Positions 44,571 through 55,188 of a stretch of 64,000 bases of DNA are shown here, piece by piece. Position numbers and translations under genes: made by a program. A model generated the notes under the pieces. The model ran no database searches and was not told where the DNA came from. It was given only the letters and a program-made list of their open reading frames with translations. Position 1 is the first letter of the stretch. Each line of letters opens with the position of its first letter. The DNA is from Peronospora farinosa (lineage: Eukaryota > Oomycota > Peronosporomycetes > Peronosporales > Peronosporaceae), in the NCBI GenBank assembly GCA_947646735.1, contig CANTFK010000991.1, positions 496,001 through 560,000 on the forward strand. Direction: 5' to 3'.

Positions 44571-45824
44571 GTGGCAGCCCAACCTTCCAGTCCTCCTGCG
44601 CTACGCGCACGGTTAAATGCCACCACTACGAGTGGTGATTCACGTCTGATTATTGTCAGTTTACATGTCGCCGGCGTCCGGCGACCTCTGCGAGCACTCC
44701 TGGACTCAGGAGCAACAAACAATTTCTTTCGTGAATCTTGTTTGTCGATGCTGCCTCCCAGCATTCAGGTCCTTGAGGGACCTGGCCAAGTCGTCGTCAA
44801 GTTGGCTGACGGGAAACCACACCGCGTATCGCGGCGCGAAGTGTCGTTGCCGTATACGTTTGATGGCTTTCGCAGTAATGATGATTTCTTGGTGATCGCG
44901 ATGAATTATGCATTCGATTGCATACTGGGCATGCCATGGTTGGCACGTTATAAGCCCCAGATCGACTGGTTAGCCAGATCAGTGAGACGTCGACGCAAGT
45001 TCGATGTCAGTGAAGTGTTTACCCATCTCTTGGTATCTCCAAGTGACTGGCCAAACGTCACAGTCGTGGATCGCGATTCCACGACGTTGGCGGTGCACAG
45101 AGCGAGCGATGGCCCTCTCTGCACTGCTTGTGCTGTTCTTCGGGACACAAGTGACAGTGACTCCTCGCTACAGAGCGAAGAGGACGACGAGGACGACGCG
45201 GTCGAACAGGGGTTCCCGCGCGTCATTAATTCGGTTGAACAGTGGTTCCCGCACGTGAATGCAGTGGTTGAACCGGGGTTCCCATCTGCACCTATTGTGG
45301 TCGAGCAGGGGCTCCCACAAGGGCATTGTGGCGACGAGCAAGAGCTCGCCAGCGAGTGTGACGTGGACGGACAGGAGTCCTCACGCGAGAGCATGATGGT
45401 CGAACCGGGGTTCCCATCATCACCCACTGTGGTCGAACCGAGGTTCTCACATGGGCATATTGTGGTCGAGCAGGGGCTCCCACACGAGTACAACGTGGAC
45501 GGACAGGAGTCCCCACGCGAGAGCATGATGGTCGAACCGGGGTTCCCATCATCACCCACTGTGGTCGAACCGAGGTTTCCACATGGGCATACTGTGGTTG
45601 AGCAGGGGCTCCCACGCGGGTTTACGGCGGCCGAGCAGGAGCTCCCGCATCAAGTGTCGACGGTCGAGTTTGGGGTACTCCCGTCCAGTGTTTCCGGCAT
45701 CTTGGATGACGACATCCAGTGCCTAGAGGGGGGTGATGGTTTATCACCTGACTGCGGTTCGCCAGCTTCGAGTAGTGACTCGAAGCACGATGGGGACAAC
45801 AGCACCGAGAATTTAGCGTTGTAA
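44571..45824 (+). CDS. Gyp5 protease and repeat-rich linker
   Basis: Retropepsin of Gypsy elements: [20 protein letters not shown] (active D-S-G), [38 protein letters not shown]. It is followed by an acidic linker (residues about 205-365) made of 10-12-residue repeats of the form [23 protein letters not shown], and closed by TAA at 45822. The frame continues open after this stop into the RT leader (45840). Gyp1 has the same kind of linker and also a stop before RT, at a different codon. Confidence 0.82.
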   Translation: MAAQPSSPPALRARLNATTTSGDSRLIIVSLHVAGVRRPLRALLDSGATNNFFRESCLSMLPPSIQVLEGPGQVVVKLADGKPHRVSRREVSLPYTFDGFRSNDDFLVIAMNYAFDCILGMPWLARYKPQIDWLARSVRRRRKFDVSEVFTHLLVSPSDWPNVTVVDRDSTTLAVHRASDGPLCTACAVLRDTSDSDSSLQSEEDDEDDAVEQGFPRVINSVEQWFPHVNAVVEPGFPSAPIVVEQGLPQGHCGDEQELASECDVDGQESSRESMMVEPGFPSSPTVVEPRFSHGHIVVEQGLPHEYNVDGQESPRESMMVEPGFPSSPTVVEPRFPHGHTVVEQGLPRGFTAAEQELPHQVSTVEFGVLPSSVSGILDDDIQCLEGGDGLSPDCGSPASSSDSKHDGDNSTENLAL

Positions 45825-48800
45825 TGTGTCCACGCTATCGTGTACGTGGAAGGGAGTCCACAAAGGCGCCAATATATCGAGGTCGAGAGTCCTCCTCGTA
45901 ATGCGTCTTCCATTACAAGTCTTCCAGGGCTTTCCTGGAAGCATTTCCTACGTGACCTTAAGGGAGGCACTGTGGAACAAGTGTGTCTACTCACCAACGA
46001 GGTGGTTACTGTGGCAAACGAGGACCTTATGGCGCGTCCTCAAAGCGCTGAGCCGAAGTCTGCGCGTGAAGAAAGGTTTGCATCACAGTCATGGGAGGCC
46101 CTGCGAGAGTCTGGTAACCCCGTCTACGACATTGCTCGTGAGTATGCAGACGTGTTCCCGGACAAGATCCCGGCTGAACTTCCTGCGGACCGCGGTGTTC
46201 GGCACGAGATTGATCTCGTGCCAGGGTCGAAGTATTGTGTGACACGGCAGTGGCCGTTGCCCGAGATCAAGTCGAAGCTATTGACGCATTCTTTGAAGGC
46301 CGCCGCAAAGCGGGTCATGTGCGGGAGAGTATCTCACCACATTCGAGTCCAACCTTCTGCGTGAAGAAGGCTACGGGAGGCTGGCGGATAGTGCATGCGT
46401 TCAATAAGTTGAATGATGCCACTATTCCTGCGCAAACGCCAATTCCCAGGAAGGACATGGTGCTGAATTACATGTCAGGTAGTGTCATCTTCAGTGCCAT
46501 CGACTTGACCGATGGCTTTTACCAGATTTTGATGCGCCCGAGCGATATCCCACTCACCGCGGTGAGCACCCCGAGTGGCATGTTATGGGAGTGGCTGGTT
46601 ATGCCACAAGGGTTGAAGAACGCTCCGGCCACTTTCAATCGCATGGTGTCTCAAGTGTTGAGACCTCTTCGGAACTTTGCCCCAAGTTATTTTGACGATA
46701 TCTTCGTCCATAGTCGCGCCGAGGGCAACCTCAACGATGTCCAAGTTCACCTTCAACACCTGAAGCAAGTGTTTCAAGTTATGCGGGACAACAAGTTGTA
46801 CGCGAATCTCAAGAAGTGTGTCTTTTGTGCACCGGAGATTCCGGTGTTAGGTTGCTATGTGAGTAAATCGGGAGTTCGAGCTGATCCAGAGAAGGTGTCG
46901 TCCATCTGTTCTTGGCCCACGCCCAAGAACCCTACGGAGTTGCGCCAGTGGCTCGGCTTGGCTAATTATTTGCACAAGTATACAAAGGATTATGCTGGTT
47001 CTATCCAGCCTTTGTCGTCACTCTTGAAGAAAGACGCCACGTGGTTGTGGCGTCCCGAGCACCAAGCAGCCTTCGAAGCAGTAAAGAAGAGCCTAGCGTC
47101 AGCGCCAGTCCTGGTCCTACCAGACGATTCCAAGCCGTTCCACGTGGTTTGCGACGCCAGTGATTTTGCAATCGGTTGTGCCCTCATGCAATTTGATGAT
47201 GAGGGCCGTGAACGAGTCGTGAGTTATCAGTCGCGACAGATGAAGCCAGCTGAGAAGAACTATCCGGTTCACGACAAGGAGTTATTAGCGATGCGCTATG
47301 CACTCATCAAGTTTCGCGTGCATCTCCTTGGTGAAAGTACGTTTGCTTTGTACACCGATCATGCATCGCTGCGCACAGCGATGAAGAGCCCACACCTGTC
47401 CCAACGGATGGCACGATGGCTCTCATTCTTCTCTGAGTACAACTTCGTCGTGCATTACAAGCCAGGCAAGACCAATATTCTCGCTGACGCCTTGTCACGA
47501 CGTCCCGACTACGATCCTCGGACTGCTCTGAGTCGCCAGGCTACTGATGACGAGGACGATGATGACCGATGTGCAATGTGTGTATCGCTGAACTTAACTC
47601 GGGTTACACCCGAGCCGTGTTTATTTGATGAGATCGTCGCAGCGTACAAGGGTGACTCAGATTATGCAGACATTATCGAGTATCTGCGTGCTCCCAGCGA
47701 TGCTGCACTGGGAGCATTATCCCGTACCAAGCGCGACCATATTCATCGATACAGTTTAGATGGCGATTTGCTTCTGTATAGCATCGACCAATTCGATTCT
47801 CCTCGCAAGGTGATTGCCAATGACATGGATTTGCGTGCAAGAATCATTCACGAGTATCACGATGCTCCTGCTGGCGGCCATTTAGGCCGCGAAAAGACTT
47901 TCGCGGCTGTGTCTCGAGACTTCTTCTGGCCCCACATGTATAAGTGGGTACGCAACTGGATCCGAACGTGCGAAATATGCCAGCGTGTGAAGCCATCTCC
48001 ATCGTCACAGGCTCCCTTGCGATCGTTGCCAATTGCAGCAAAGGCCTGGAGATCAGTTTCGATGGACTTTATCTTCGGGCTTGCGCCCGATAGCCAAGCT
48101 CGAACGGGCATCTTGGTCTTTGTTGACAGATTCAGCAAGATGACACATCTCGTGCCTGTTCACGCTAAGGTCACCGCGGCAGAGACCGCGGCGCACTTCA
48201 TCGACGCGGTGTTCCGTCATCATGGCCTTCCAGAAAACATTGTTTCGGACCGTGATCCGCGATTTACGTCCGCATTTTGGACATCACTTTTCGAGCTCCT
48301 CGGGACAAAACTGCTGATGTCGACGGCATCCCATCCGGAAACGGATGGGCAGACCGAGCGCGTGAACCGAGTCCTCGAAGATGTTCTTCGGAGTTATGCT
48401 ACGTCATTTACAAGTTGGAGTGCATTTTTACCACTCGCTGAGTTCGCACTCAACAACGCCGTACACGCGTCAACAGGGTTGACGCCATTTTTTGTGAATT
48501 CGGCTCGTCACCCTCGTGTTCCTACTGTCCTGGCCGTGGGGCGACCCACAACACCTAGTGGCTCCACTCTGGGGGGGGATAAAGGTGATAAACAAGGATC
48601 GAGTGCAGCTCACGGTATTTTGAGCGCGAATGTAGTAACACGATCCAAGGCAAAGACGGCCATTTTGACGCCATCAGACGTGGCGTCCCCATTAGCTCGA
48701 TGGACTGCGCAGACATTGATTGACCCGTTTTCGGGTAAGCGTTCCCCTACTGCCAACTACGCGCCGATTGAGTCGGCGCGACCAATTGATGACATGGCCG

Positions 48801-49986
48801 TGTCGGAATTTATACTCCAACGTCAAGCCATCACCAGGTTTGTACGCGACGCACTACAAACTGCTGTAGACCTACAGAAGGAGAACGCTGACAAACATGG
48901 AAGAAAGAACATGAGCAAGTTTGAGAAAGGTGACCGTGTATTATTATCGACGGAAGGTTTAAGGGATTCTGCGGTCACTAATCTGGGCGCGAGTAAACTC
49001 GCGCCACGCTTCATCGGTCCATTCAAGGTTCTGAAGGCAATTGGCGACGCTTATACACTCGACGTCCCCTCTTCACTGCGACTCCACCCGAAATTCTATG
49101 TCGGGCGGATGAAGGAATATCGTCCGGCTACGCTTCACGGTTTGGCTCCGACGCCGGCTTCAGGGGTTCGTAAGTCGAACGGCCTTCCCGTCGCGCTCGA
49201 CGCGCCGATGACATGGGGCGGGGTCTCGATCCCGTCTGAACCTGACCAAGCATCTGGCGCTCCAGAATCCTTATCCGCTCGAGCAGTTCACGGTTCGACT
49301 GCCGGGTCTCACTCGAAGTCTTCTCCGCCTGGGCAGCACGTTCACTGGCAGCCTCAGCCTCCAGCCGAGAATCGGCAGCTATATTCACGGCCTGATCAAC
49401 ATCGTCCTGAGCAACCAGGACGCCAGCTCTACCACCGCGAGAGCCCCCTCCGCTTGTTGATGCGAAGGGACAGGTGCGCTGGATTGTAGACCGCATTGTG
49501 GGTCACGAGGACCCTCCACAACCATTACTGCAATCGGCTCATGAGAAGCGTGCGGTTCCATCCGTGCGTAGGTACCGAGTACGTTGGCTTGGATTCCCTC
49601 CCGAGCAGGATACATGGGAACCACGTTCCTCGCTCCTTCGTGACGTTCCAGATGTGGTTCTGTCGTATGAAGCCACAAAGTCGGACTATTCCAAGGCGGG
49701 CGAGCACGCGAACGCTCTCGTGACAAACGAGAGCGGTAAGGAGATTCACGTTGTCGGAAACGGGAACGATGACAAGAACGAGAACGATGTCGCGAACGCA
49801 AACGATGTCGCGAACGAGATCGATGCCGTGATCGAGAATGTCGCGGTGAATACATATCACGATTGCGAGGCGAGAATCGCGCAACTGGACGTGCAGGCGA
49901 ACGTGTCGCTGCCCTGCGCTGATGATCCCGCGGAGATCGACTCCGCTGTCGCGAGTGGTGCCGCCAGCAGGGCGCTCCACGAATAA
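45825..49986 (+). pseudogene. Gyp5 pol: RT, RNase H, integrase, chromodomain
   Basis: 45840-46260: RT leader (YDIAREYADVFPDKIPAELP, EIDLVPGSKYCVTRQWPLP). A one-base deletion near 46261 moves to 46235-49489, a 1084-codon frame: RT with DLTDGFYQILM, WLVMPQGLKNAPATFNRM and SYFDDIFVHSRAE (YFDD in place of the usual YIDD/YVDD); RNase H with VCDASDFAIGCALMQ, YTDHASLRTAMKS and YKPGKTNILADALSRR; integrase zinc region (H-x-H, CEICQRVKPSPSSQAP), core D,D,E (SMDFIFGL, SDRDPRFTSAFW, HPETDGQTERVNRVLEDVL) and C-terminus (FEKGDRVLLSTEG, APRFIGPFKVLKAI). An indel between about 49430 and 49480 moves to 49474-49986, with the chromodomain (VRWIVDRIVGHED, YRVRWLGFPPEQDTWEP) and a long Asn-rich tail. Confidence 0.9.
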
Positions 49987-50444
49987 CTGCGCTTCTCCGA
50001 TCGCCCAGACTTCGCTCATACTTCGCAATCCAAATTCGTTCGCGATCACTGAGTGGACACTCAGCGATGTGTCGTCGCCATTCGTCATGAGTTGGGCGTG
50101 GAGTCGAGTCACAAGATTGGCATCCGATTCCAACGTTGGATGAAGGCGCACCAAGAACGTTGTAGAGCTTCATGCTCGATTCCATCAAGACCTTTCCCGC
50201 GCAGTTTTCGAAATCGGCGGAAGTAGTCCCGCATCATGTCCAGTGAGTCCGGAGCGTGAGCTCCAGACAAGTCGTACAGCGACCAAGGTATGAGCTGCCG
50301 CGCCATGATGTTGGTTGATGCACTCCCGCTGACGTTCCTTGGGAGTGCTGCTGGACTGGGTGTTGGGTCTCCGGACATTGCTTGTTCGTTTGTGGGCGAA
50401 GGGTTTTCGACAGTTGAGCACTCACGGTTGGTGAGTGCTGTCAT
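49128..50444 (-). pseudogene. Antisense gene of Gyp5
   Basis: ATG at 50444-50442, 14 bp from the 3' LTR. 50444-50109: MARQLIPWSLYDLSGAHAPD, MMRDYFRRFRKLRGKG and LQRSWCAFIQRWNRM. A frameshift near 50150 leads to 50188-49385: GCQSCDSTPRPTHDEWRRHI, RIWIAKYERSL, then an Arg/Ser-rich stretch (RHRSRSRHRLRSRHRSR). A second shift near 49440-49490 leads to 49496-49128 with a helical, charged end (EAASERAAQAEKTSSETRQS, ELLERIRILERQMLG). Domain order (PW.LY domain, Cys pair, basic/RS region, coiled coil) matches Gyp1L. The second shift coincides with the pol indel on the other strand. No known family; nucleic-acid binding is only suggested by the RS region and Cys pair. Confidence 0.62.
50417..50439. 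other. Perfect hairpin at the antisense start of Gyp5
   Basis: AGCACTCAC - GGTTG - GTGAGTGCT, three bases inside the antisense ATG. Same place as the hairpins at 5021-5046 and 13036-13061 but of different sequence. Confidence 0.65.
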
Positions 50445-50457
50445 GAGAAGGGGGTGA

Positions 50458-50799
50458 TGTAATGGGCTACATTACACATATAGCATTAACACAAATAAAC
50501 AATTACATATGTAGGCAGGTGCTGGGCCCGAATAGCGGGCACAGCGTGGTAATTTATTATTGGTTTATTATTGGGCCTAAAGTCCCCAATATGGACCAAT
50601 GATAAATCAACCTGAAATTGTGTGGTTCCCGAAAGGCGGGAACACTGTCGTATTTATTACGACTAAAATCTTCGTAATTAGTACGAATTAAAACCAAAAT
50701 AAAAATCAGAGTTAAATTTACTTAATACCTAATACTCGGGCTTGAGTCTTCCTCAAGCGCACGTGTAAGCTAGTGACGGTACGTTCTAGCCCCGTTACA
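50458..50799 (+). repeat. 3' LTR of Gyp5 (342 bp)
   Basis: TGTAATGGGC...CCCCGTTACA, related to but clearly diverged from the Gyp1 LTRs. Gyp4 coding resumes at once. Confidence 0.92.
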
Positions 50800-51362
50800 G
50801 TATTCGCCCACGAAATTCAGCCAGGAGCCCGGGTATGGCTATACTTAGACCGGGGAAGGAGGGGTATGCCAAAAAATTGGCCCACCTATGGCACGGACCG
50901 TTCCGAGTCCAGGAGTTAGTTGGAGATCATGCGGTACGTCTGGAGTTACGAGGTACAGAATACAGACTATTCCCAATCGTGCACATCTCCAAGCTCAAGC
51001 CCGTCATAGAGTTCCCCGATCGATCTAACAGCGAGCTGAAAGTGGATGGAATAGATCGAGTTGACTTCGACGAATGTCTGCTACCAGAAGACAGCTGGGT
51101 GCGGGAATTGGAAGAAGGCGAGTATGAAGTCGAAGAAATTTTAAAGAGTCGTACAGGCAAGAAGACTCGGTATGGGAGGCAACAACGAGAATTCCTCGTG
51201 CAATGGAAGGGACAGCCTGACCCCTCGTGGGTGGACGAAGTGGATCTGAATTGCGGAGCTTTACTCCGGGACTTCGAGCGCAAGAAGACAAGCCATAACC
51301 GCTTCGAAGTAATGCAAAGCCATGAAAAACTAGCAGACGGTAGCAAGATCCTTGGAAGGTAG
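50800..51362 (+). pseudogene. Gyp4 integrase C-terminus and chromodomain
   Basis: KEGYAKKLAHLWHGPFRVQE, FPIVHISKLKPVIEFPDR, LLPEDSWVRELEEGEYEVEE, then a chromo-like end FLVQWKGQPDPSWVDEVDLN. Intact frame to the stop at 51360. It closely parallels Gyp2 25040-25598. Confidence 0.87.
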
Positions 51363-51657
51363 ACCGAGTCCCTCGTTGATAGACCTGGTCCCTCATTGAT
51401 CGGCCCAGCCCCTCTTTGGAAGACTTGGGTCGCTTACGGGGCGACCTCGAACTTCCACGAGTCAGTAGTATAGAAGAATTGTGAACAAAGGAGGAAGATT
51501 GCCAAGATCAACTAGAACAGAGGAAGAAATGGCTGGAAAGACACATGTTGGAGATGTATGAGCAACAAAGGGGACAGTAAAGAACCTACGTGACGAAGGA
51601 AGTGAAGACATGCGCGTGCTCATTCCATTGTACGGTTGAGGAAGTGCAGGGGGCGGC
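51363..51657 (+). other. Gyp4 3' untranslated region
   Basis: No antisense ORF. A short plus-strand helical stretch (DQLEQRKKWLERHMLEMYEQ) is broken by stops. Ends in the polypurine tract. Confidence 0.5.
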
Positions 51658-52796
51658 TGTGGTGAAGTGCTAATTTTGTGATGTGGAGGTCCCGGACTCC
51701 AGTTGGATTCGGAGTATAGACCGTGGGTCAGGGACAGGGGACCAGAGAGACAGGGGCCTCGAAGGGGAGCGACCGTTGGTGGAGAACAATCCGCAGGATC
51801 CACCGAAGAAAAATCAGTATCAGGGTACCGGTTAACCGGTACCGAAGGGAGTTGATCATGGCCGCTCATTGATCGACCTGTCCCCTCGTTGGTAGACCCG
51901 GGTCCGTCATAGGTCGACCTGGGTCCCTCATTGATCGACCCGATCCCTCATCGGTAGACCTGGGTCCCTCGTCGGTAGACCCGGTCTCTCGCTGGTAGAC
52001 CTGGGTCCCTCATTGGTCGACCCGGTCCCTCATCGGTAGACCTGGGTCCCTCATTGGTCGACCCGGCCCCTCATCGGTCGACCTCGGCCCCTCGGGGTTC
52101 AGCCACTCCGGACCAGTTAATACAAGGATCAGACCAGTCGACGCAAGGAATCAGAGCTTCAGGCGAGGATAGAGTAAAGGAGTTAAAAGGATAGGACTAT
52201 ATTAAATACTACTCAATTTGCGATCTACGTGGCACGACTCCGTCACCCAAGAAGGGTTTGTTCTAAGTTACTCACTGTTCCGGGAAGGGATATATTTTGG
52301 CCCCCCGTCGAAGACAGTTGTGTAGCGAAGTTCAAGGGCGAATAGAGCTCCAGGATATATTTGGCCTGTGAGCTCGTTCGAGTAGCAACACCCCCCAAGA
52401 CCCGCTATCGGAAGCGGTCTCCCTCACCTCAAGGTCCGGGAGTAAAGTAAAGGTTAGGTGGTTGATACCCCTGAACAAGAAGGAAAAGGCCAGGGACGAC
52501 AAGCTCCCTGAAGAATTTGGTTTTAAGTCCACTCTCGACAAGGTCGATCGAGTGGCCACCTACCGGCTCACCGAGTGAAGCATATCCACTCGAGGCCCCC
52601 CAGGTCTACCTCCCTCAAGGCAGACGTCTACATCTTCACCAAGTCCTCCGAAGAGTGCAACCCGCCAGCCGACGGGTACACAAGGTAAGAGAAGGTCCAT
52701 ACGCGGCATCGGGGTATCCCCTCCGACAGTCGGCAGTCCGGCACAGTGAGTGGTTTGAGTTCTCATCATACAATTTTTTGAACCCACTCCACCACA
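51658..52796 (+). repeat. 3' LTR of Gyp4 (1139 bp)
   Basis: TGTGGTGAAG...CCACCACA; palindrome at 51824-51843; minisatellite about 51860-52090. Confidence 0.93.
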
Positions 52797-53271
52797 TATC
52801 CTTTTAACTCCTTTACTCTATCCTTGCCTGAAGCTCTGATTCCTTGCGTCGACTAGTCTGATCCTTGTATTAACTGGTCCGGAGTGGCTGAACCCCGAGA
52901 GGCCAAGGTCGACCAATGAGGGACCCATGTCTACCAGCGAGAGACCGGGTCTACCAACGAGGGACACAGGTCTACCGATGAGGGATTGGGTCTACCAGTG
53001 AGGGACCCAGGTCGACCGATGAGAGACCCGGGTCTACCAACGAGGGGCCAGGTCGATCAATGAGCGGCCATGATCAACTCCCTTCGGTACCGGTTAACCG
53101 GTACCCTGATACTGATTTTTCTTCGGTGGATCCTGCGGATTGTTCTCCACCAACGGTCGCTCCCCTTCGAGGCCCCTGTCTCTCTGGTCCCCTGTCCCTG
53201 ACCCACGGTCTATACTCCGAATCCAACTGGATTCTGGGACCTCCACATCACAAAATCAGCACTTCACCACA
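52797..53271 (-). repeat. Gyp4-family LTR, right piece
   Basis: Starts with the TATC duplicate and continues the LTR of 35575-36182. It ends at its sense start TGTGGTGAAG (53271). Palindrome at 53086-53105. Confidence 0.88.
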
Positions 53272-54540
53272 CACCCGAATCCACGAGAAGGGTCATCACT
53301 TGGTCATAGCCTCGTACTCGAGCGCTATAAACCAAAAGGGTTGAGGTCCGACCTTTCCGAACCTCAGGGACTATGCTACCCATTTGTTCGATCACTCTGA
53401 ACTTAAGGGTAGCTTCAGAGTCCGCGACAGTAGGGCATCCCGCCCCTACTGCGCTCCCGCATTTCCCGACCCATCTTGGGCAGGTACTAAACCCGTGCGT
53501 CGTGCACGCTGGTTTATCGCACCTCCCTTCGGGTTAGGGGACCTTTTGCTGGCTGCCTTAGCACCAGCAGCTACTTTGGCGTAGCAGCGAGCCATCATAT
53601 GGCCTCGCTTGCCGCACTTATAGCAGATCACATCTGCATTGCCTAACTCCATAGGAGTGGCATCAGACTTCTCGGACGACGACCTGTGATAGGCTGTCGC
53701 CGAGGCGCTGTTGTAGGATTGCTCCTCAACTAAAGCAATTTCAATTGCCTCTTCCATCGTCGCTGGCACCTTTCTGAAAAGGGCCTGAAGCGATGGGCCG
53801 TGCCTAAGTCCATTCATGAACGTGGCTACCTTGATACGCTCTGGTATAGGTTCCCATTGATGGACGCCGACAGCGAACGCATCTCCTGCACAAATTCTTG
53901 CAGAGAGCGTTTCGCTTGTCGTGCTCCAAAGAATAGCGCCATAAGCAACATTCGTTGTTAGGCGGCTGATACATGGCGCGAATCTTTGTTTTAAAGATCG
54001 CCCATGATGGAAATGCATCAGCATTTGCCATCAGCGCAGAGTATGCCCACTCTGACGCTTTGCCACGCAAGTTGGACATGGCATACGACACCATTCTGGT
54101 GTCGTCTTCGATGAGCTGCGCCACTCCACATTGCTCAACTTCTACTAGCCAGTGAACAATCGTGTGAGGGCTAGTTCCATCGAACTTCGGAGGGTCCATC
54201 CGAATGGGCCTCAATTGAGTAGGCCGGGCAGAGAGCGTCTCAACAGTTCTGTTGAGCGCCTCATTACGTGCCTGCTCAAGCCGAAGCTCATCCTGAGTCT
54301 TACTGATGGACTCAGCGGTGGCTTGGCTGTTTACCTCGGACGCGTTTCTACGCTGTCCGAGCACAAATGCCTCAAATTGCTCCAACTGAGCAACATGTTG
54401 CTCAGGGGGAAATGCAAGAGGTTGACCACGGCTTGTTCACCAAGTCCCTGCGCCATATGCTCTGCCAACTCCCTATGATGTTGGGAGAGGTGAGGGAAGT
54501 CACTCCAGTCCATATTAAGGACCATCTTAACCACACACAC
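53272..54540 (-). pseudogene. Gyp3 gag and start of protease
   Basis: 54540-54331: N-terminus (MCVVKMVLNMDWSDFPHLSQ). 54385-53804: helical region, then IRMDPPKFDGTSPHTIVHWL, MSNLRGKASEWAYSALMANA, FKTKIRAMYQPPNNE. 54024-53446: HQWEPIPERIKVATFMNGLR, MEEAIEIALVEEQSY and the knuckle CYKCGKRGHMMARC. Past 53446 another frame holds a protease start, ARVRGYDQVMTLLVDSG, cut at 53272 by the inserted LTR. At least three frameshifts. Confidence 0.85.
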
Positions 54541-54584
54541 GCTCAGAGAGACGGGTCGTGGGAAGGACTACTAGTTCTACCAAG

Positions 54585-55183
54585 TGTAGACGGGCACTTC
54601 TACGAAGTTGCCTCGTGCTACTAGCACACACCTTATGCACAAGCGAGGAAGTGGTTAGACCGTCTTACCTTCGCGTGCGAGGGTGGTAATGCGGCTGTTC
54701 GACTGCTTAAACAGTCGTACCACCAGTTGCCTAACGCTTAAGCGAGAGTGCAACGAATATTTAAGACAAGAAGGCACCGACGTCACGTAAAAGCTTTTCG
54801 GCTTCTCGTGCGTGGTGCTTTCGTTTTAGTATAGTCAAGACTGAGTTATATTTAATGAATTATAACTAAATATATACTTAACTACTGATTGGCTATATAT
54901 GTATATAGATCGGATACGCGACTCTTTAGAAGCGTATCCTGTCGCATGATCTTAAATCTAGATTTAAGATCGCAGCTGACGTTCTTCTGAGACGTTGCGA
55001 TGCCTAGATTCAACTAAGGTCATCCCTTCTCATGTGAGTCCATAAATGGATATCACATTCACGAGGGTGGATCACATTTGTATATCGCACCCAAGTGACA
55101 GGTCAAAAGTAATCATGGATACTTTTAGACCAAAAATTAAGTATATTACTTAATGTTTACGTGTAGTTAGATGCCCTGTTACA
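54585..55183 (-). repeat. 5' LTR of Gyp3 (599 bp)
   Basis: Sense TGTAACAGGG...CCGTCTACA. Followed (sense) by CTTGGTAGAACTAGTAGTCC, a possible primer site starting at TGG. Contains a perfect 24-bp palindrome at 54948-54971 centred on TCTAGA. Confidence 0.93.
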
Positions 55184-55188
55184 TAAAG
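55184..55188. other. Target-site duplication half of Gyp3 (TAAAG)
   Basis: Partner of 29757-29761. Confidence 0.85.

Larger units (their letters stand above)
43569..50799 (+). mobile_element. Ty3/Gypsy element Gyp5, 5'-truncated
   Basis: Best-preserved pol in the window, of the Gyp1 family. It begins inside gag at about 43569; the 5' LTR and primer site are gone. Gag 43569-44480, protease 44571-45010, linker repeats 45200-45670, RT-RNase H-integrase 45840-49489, chromodomain 49474-49986, antisense ORF 50444-49128, polypurine tract (agaagggggtga), 3' LTR 50458-50799. Confidence 0.9.
36183..52796 (+). mobile_element. Ty3/Gypsy element Gyp4, host of Gyp5
   Basis: 5' LTR 36183-37534, gag 37535-40030, protease and pol 39991-43568, [Gyp5 43569-50799], end of pol 50800-51362, polypurine tract (gcagggggcggc), 3' LTR 51658-52796, flanked by TATC. 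Same lineage as Gyp2: three-knuckle gag, D-T-G-A protease, RT with an insertion before YIDD. It lacks the antisense ORF of the other elements: only 295 bp separate pol from the 3' LTR. Confidence 0.92.
29762..55183 (-). mobile_element. Ty3/Gypsy element Gyp3, host of the Gyp4/Gyp5 nest
   Basis: Minus strand: 5' LTR 54585-55183, gag and start of protease 54540-53272, [insertions 35575-53271], rest of protease linker, RT, RNase H, integrase, chromodomain 35574-31350, antisense ORF 30458-31903, polypurine tract (ACGGGGGATGG), 3' LTR 29762-30349. Flanked by TAAAG on both sides. Without the insertions it would be about 7.7 kb. It resembles Gyp1/Gyp5 in RT and integrase. Confidence 0.92.
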
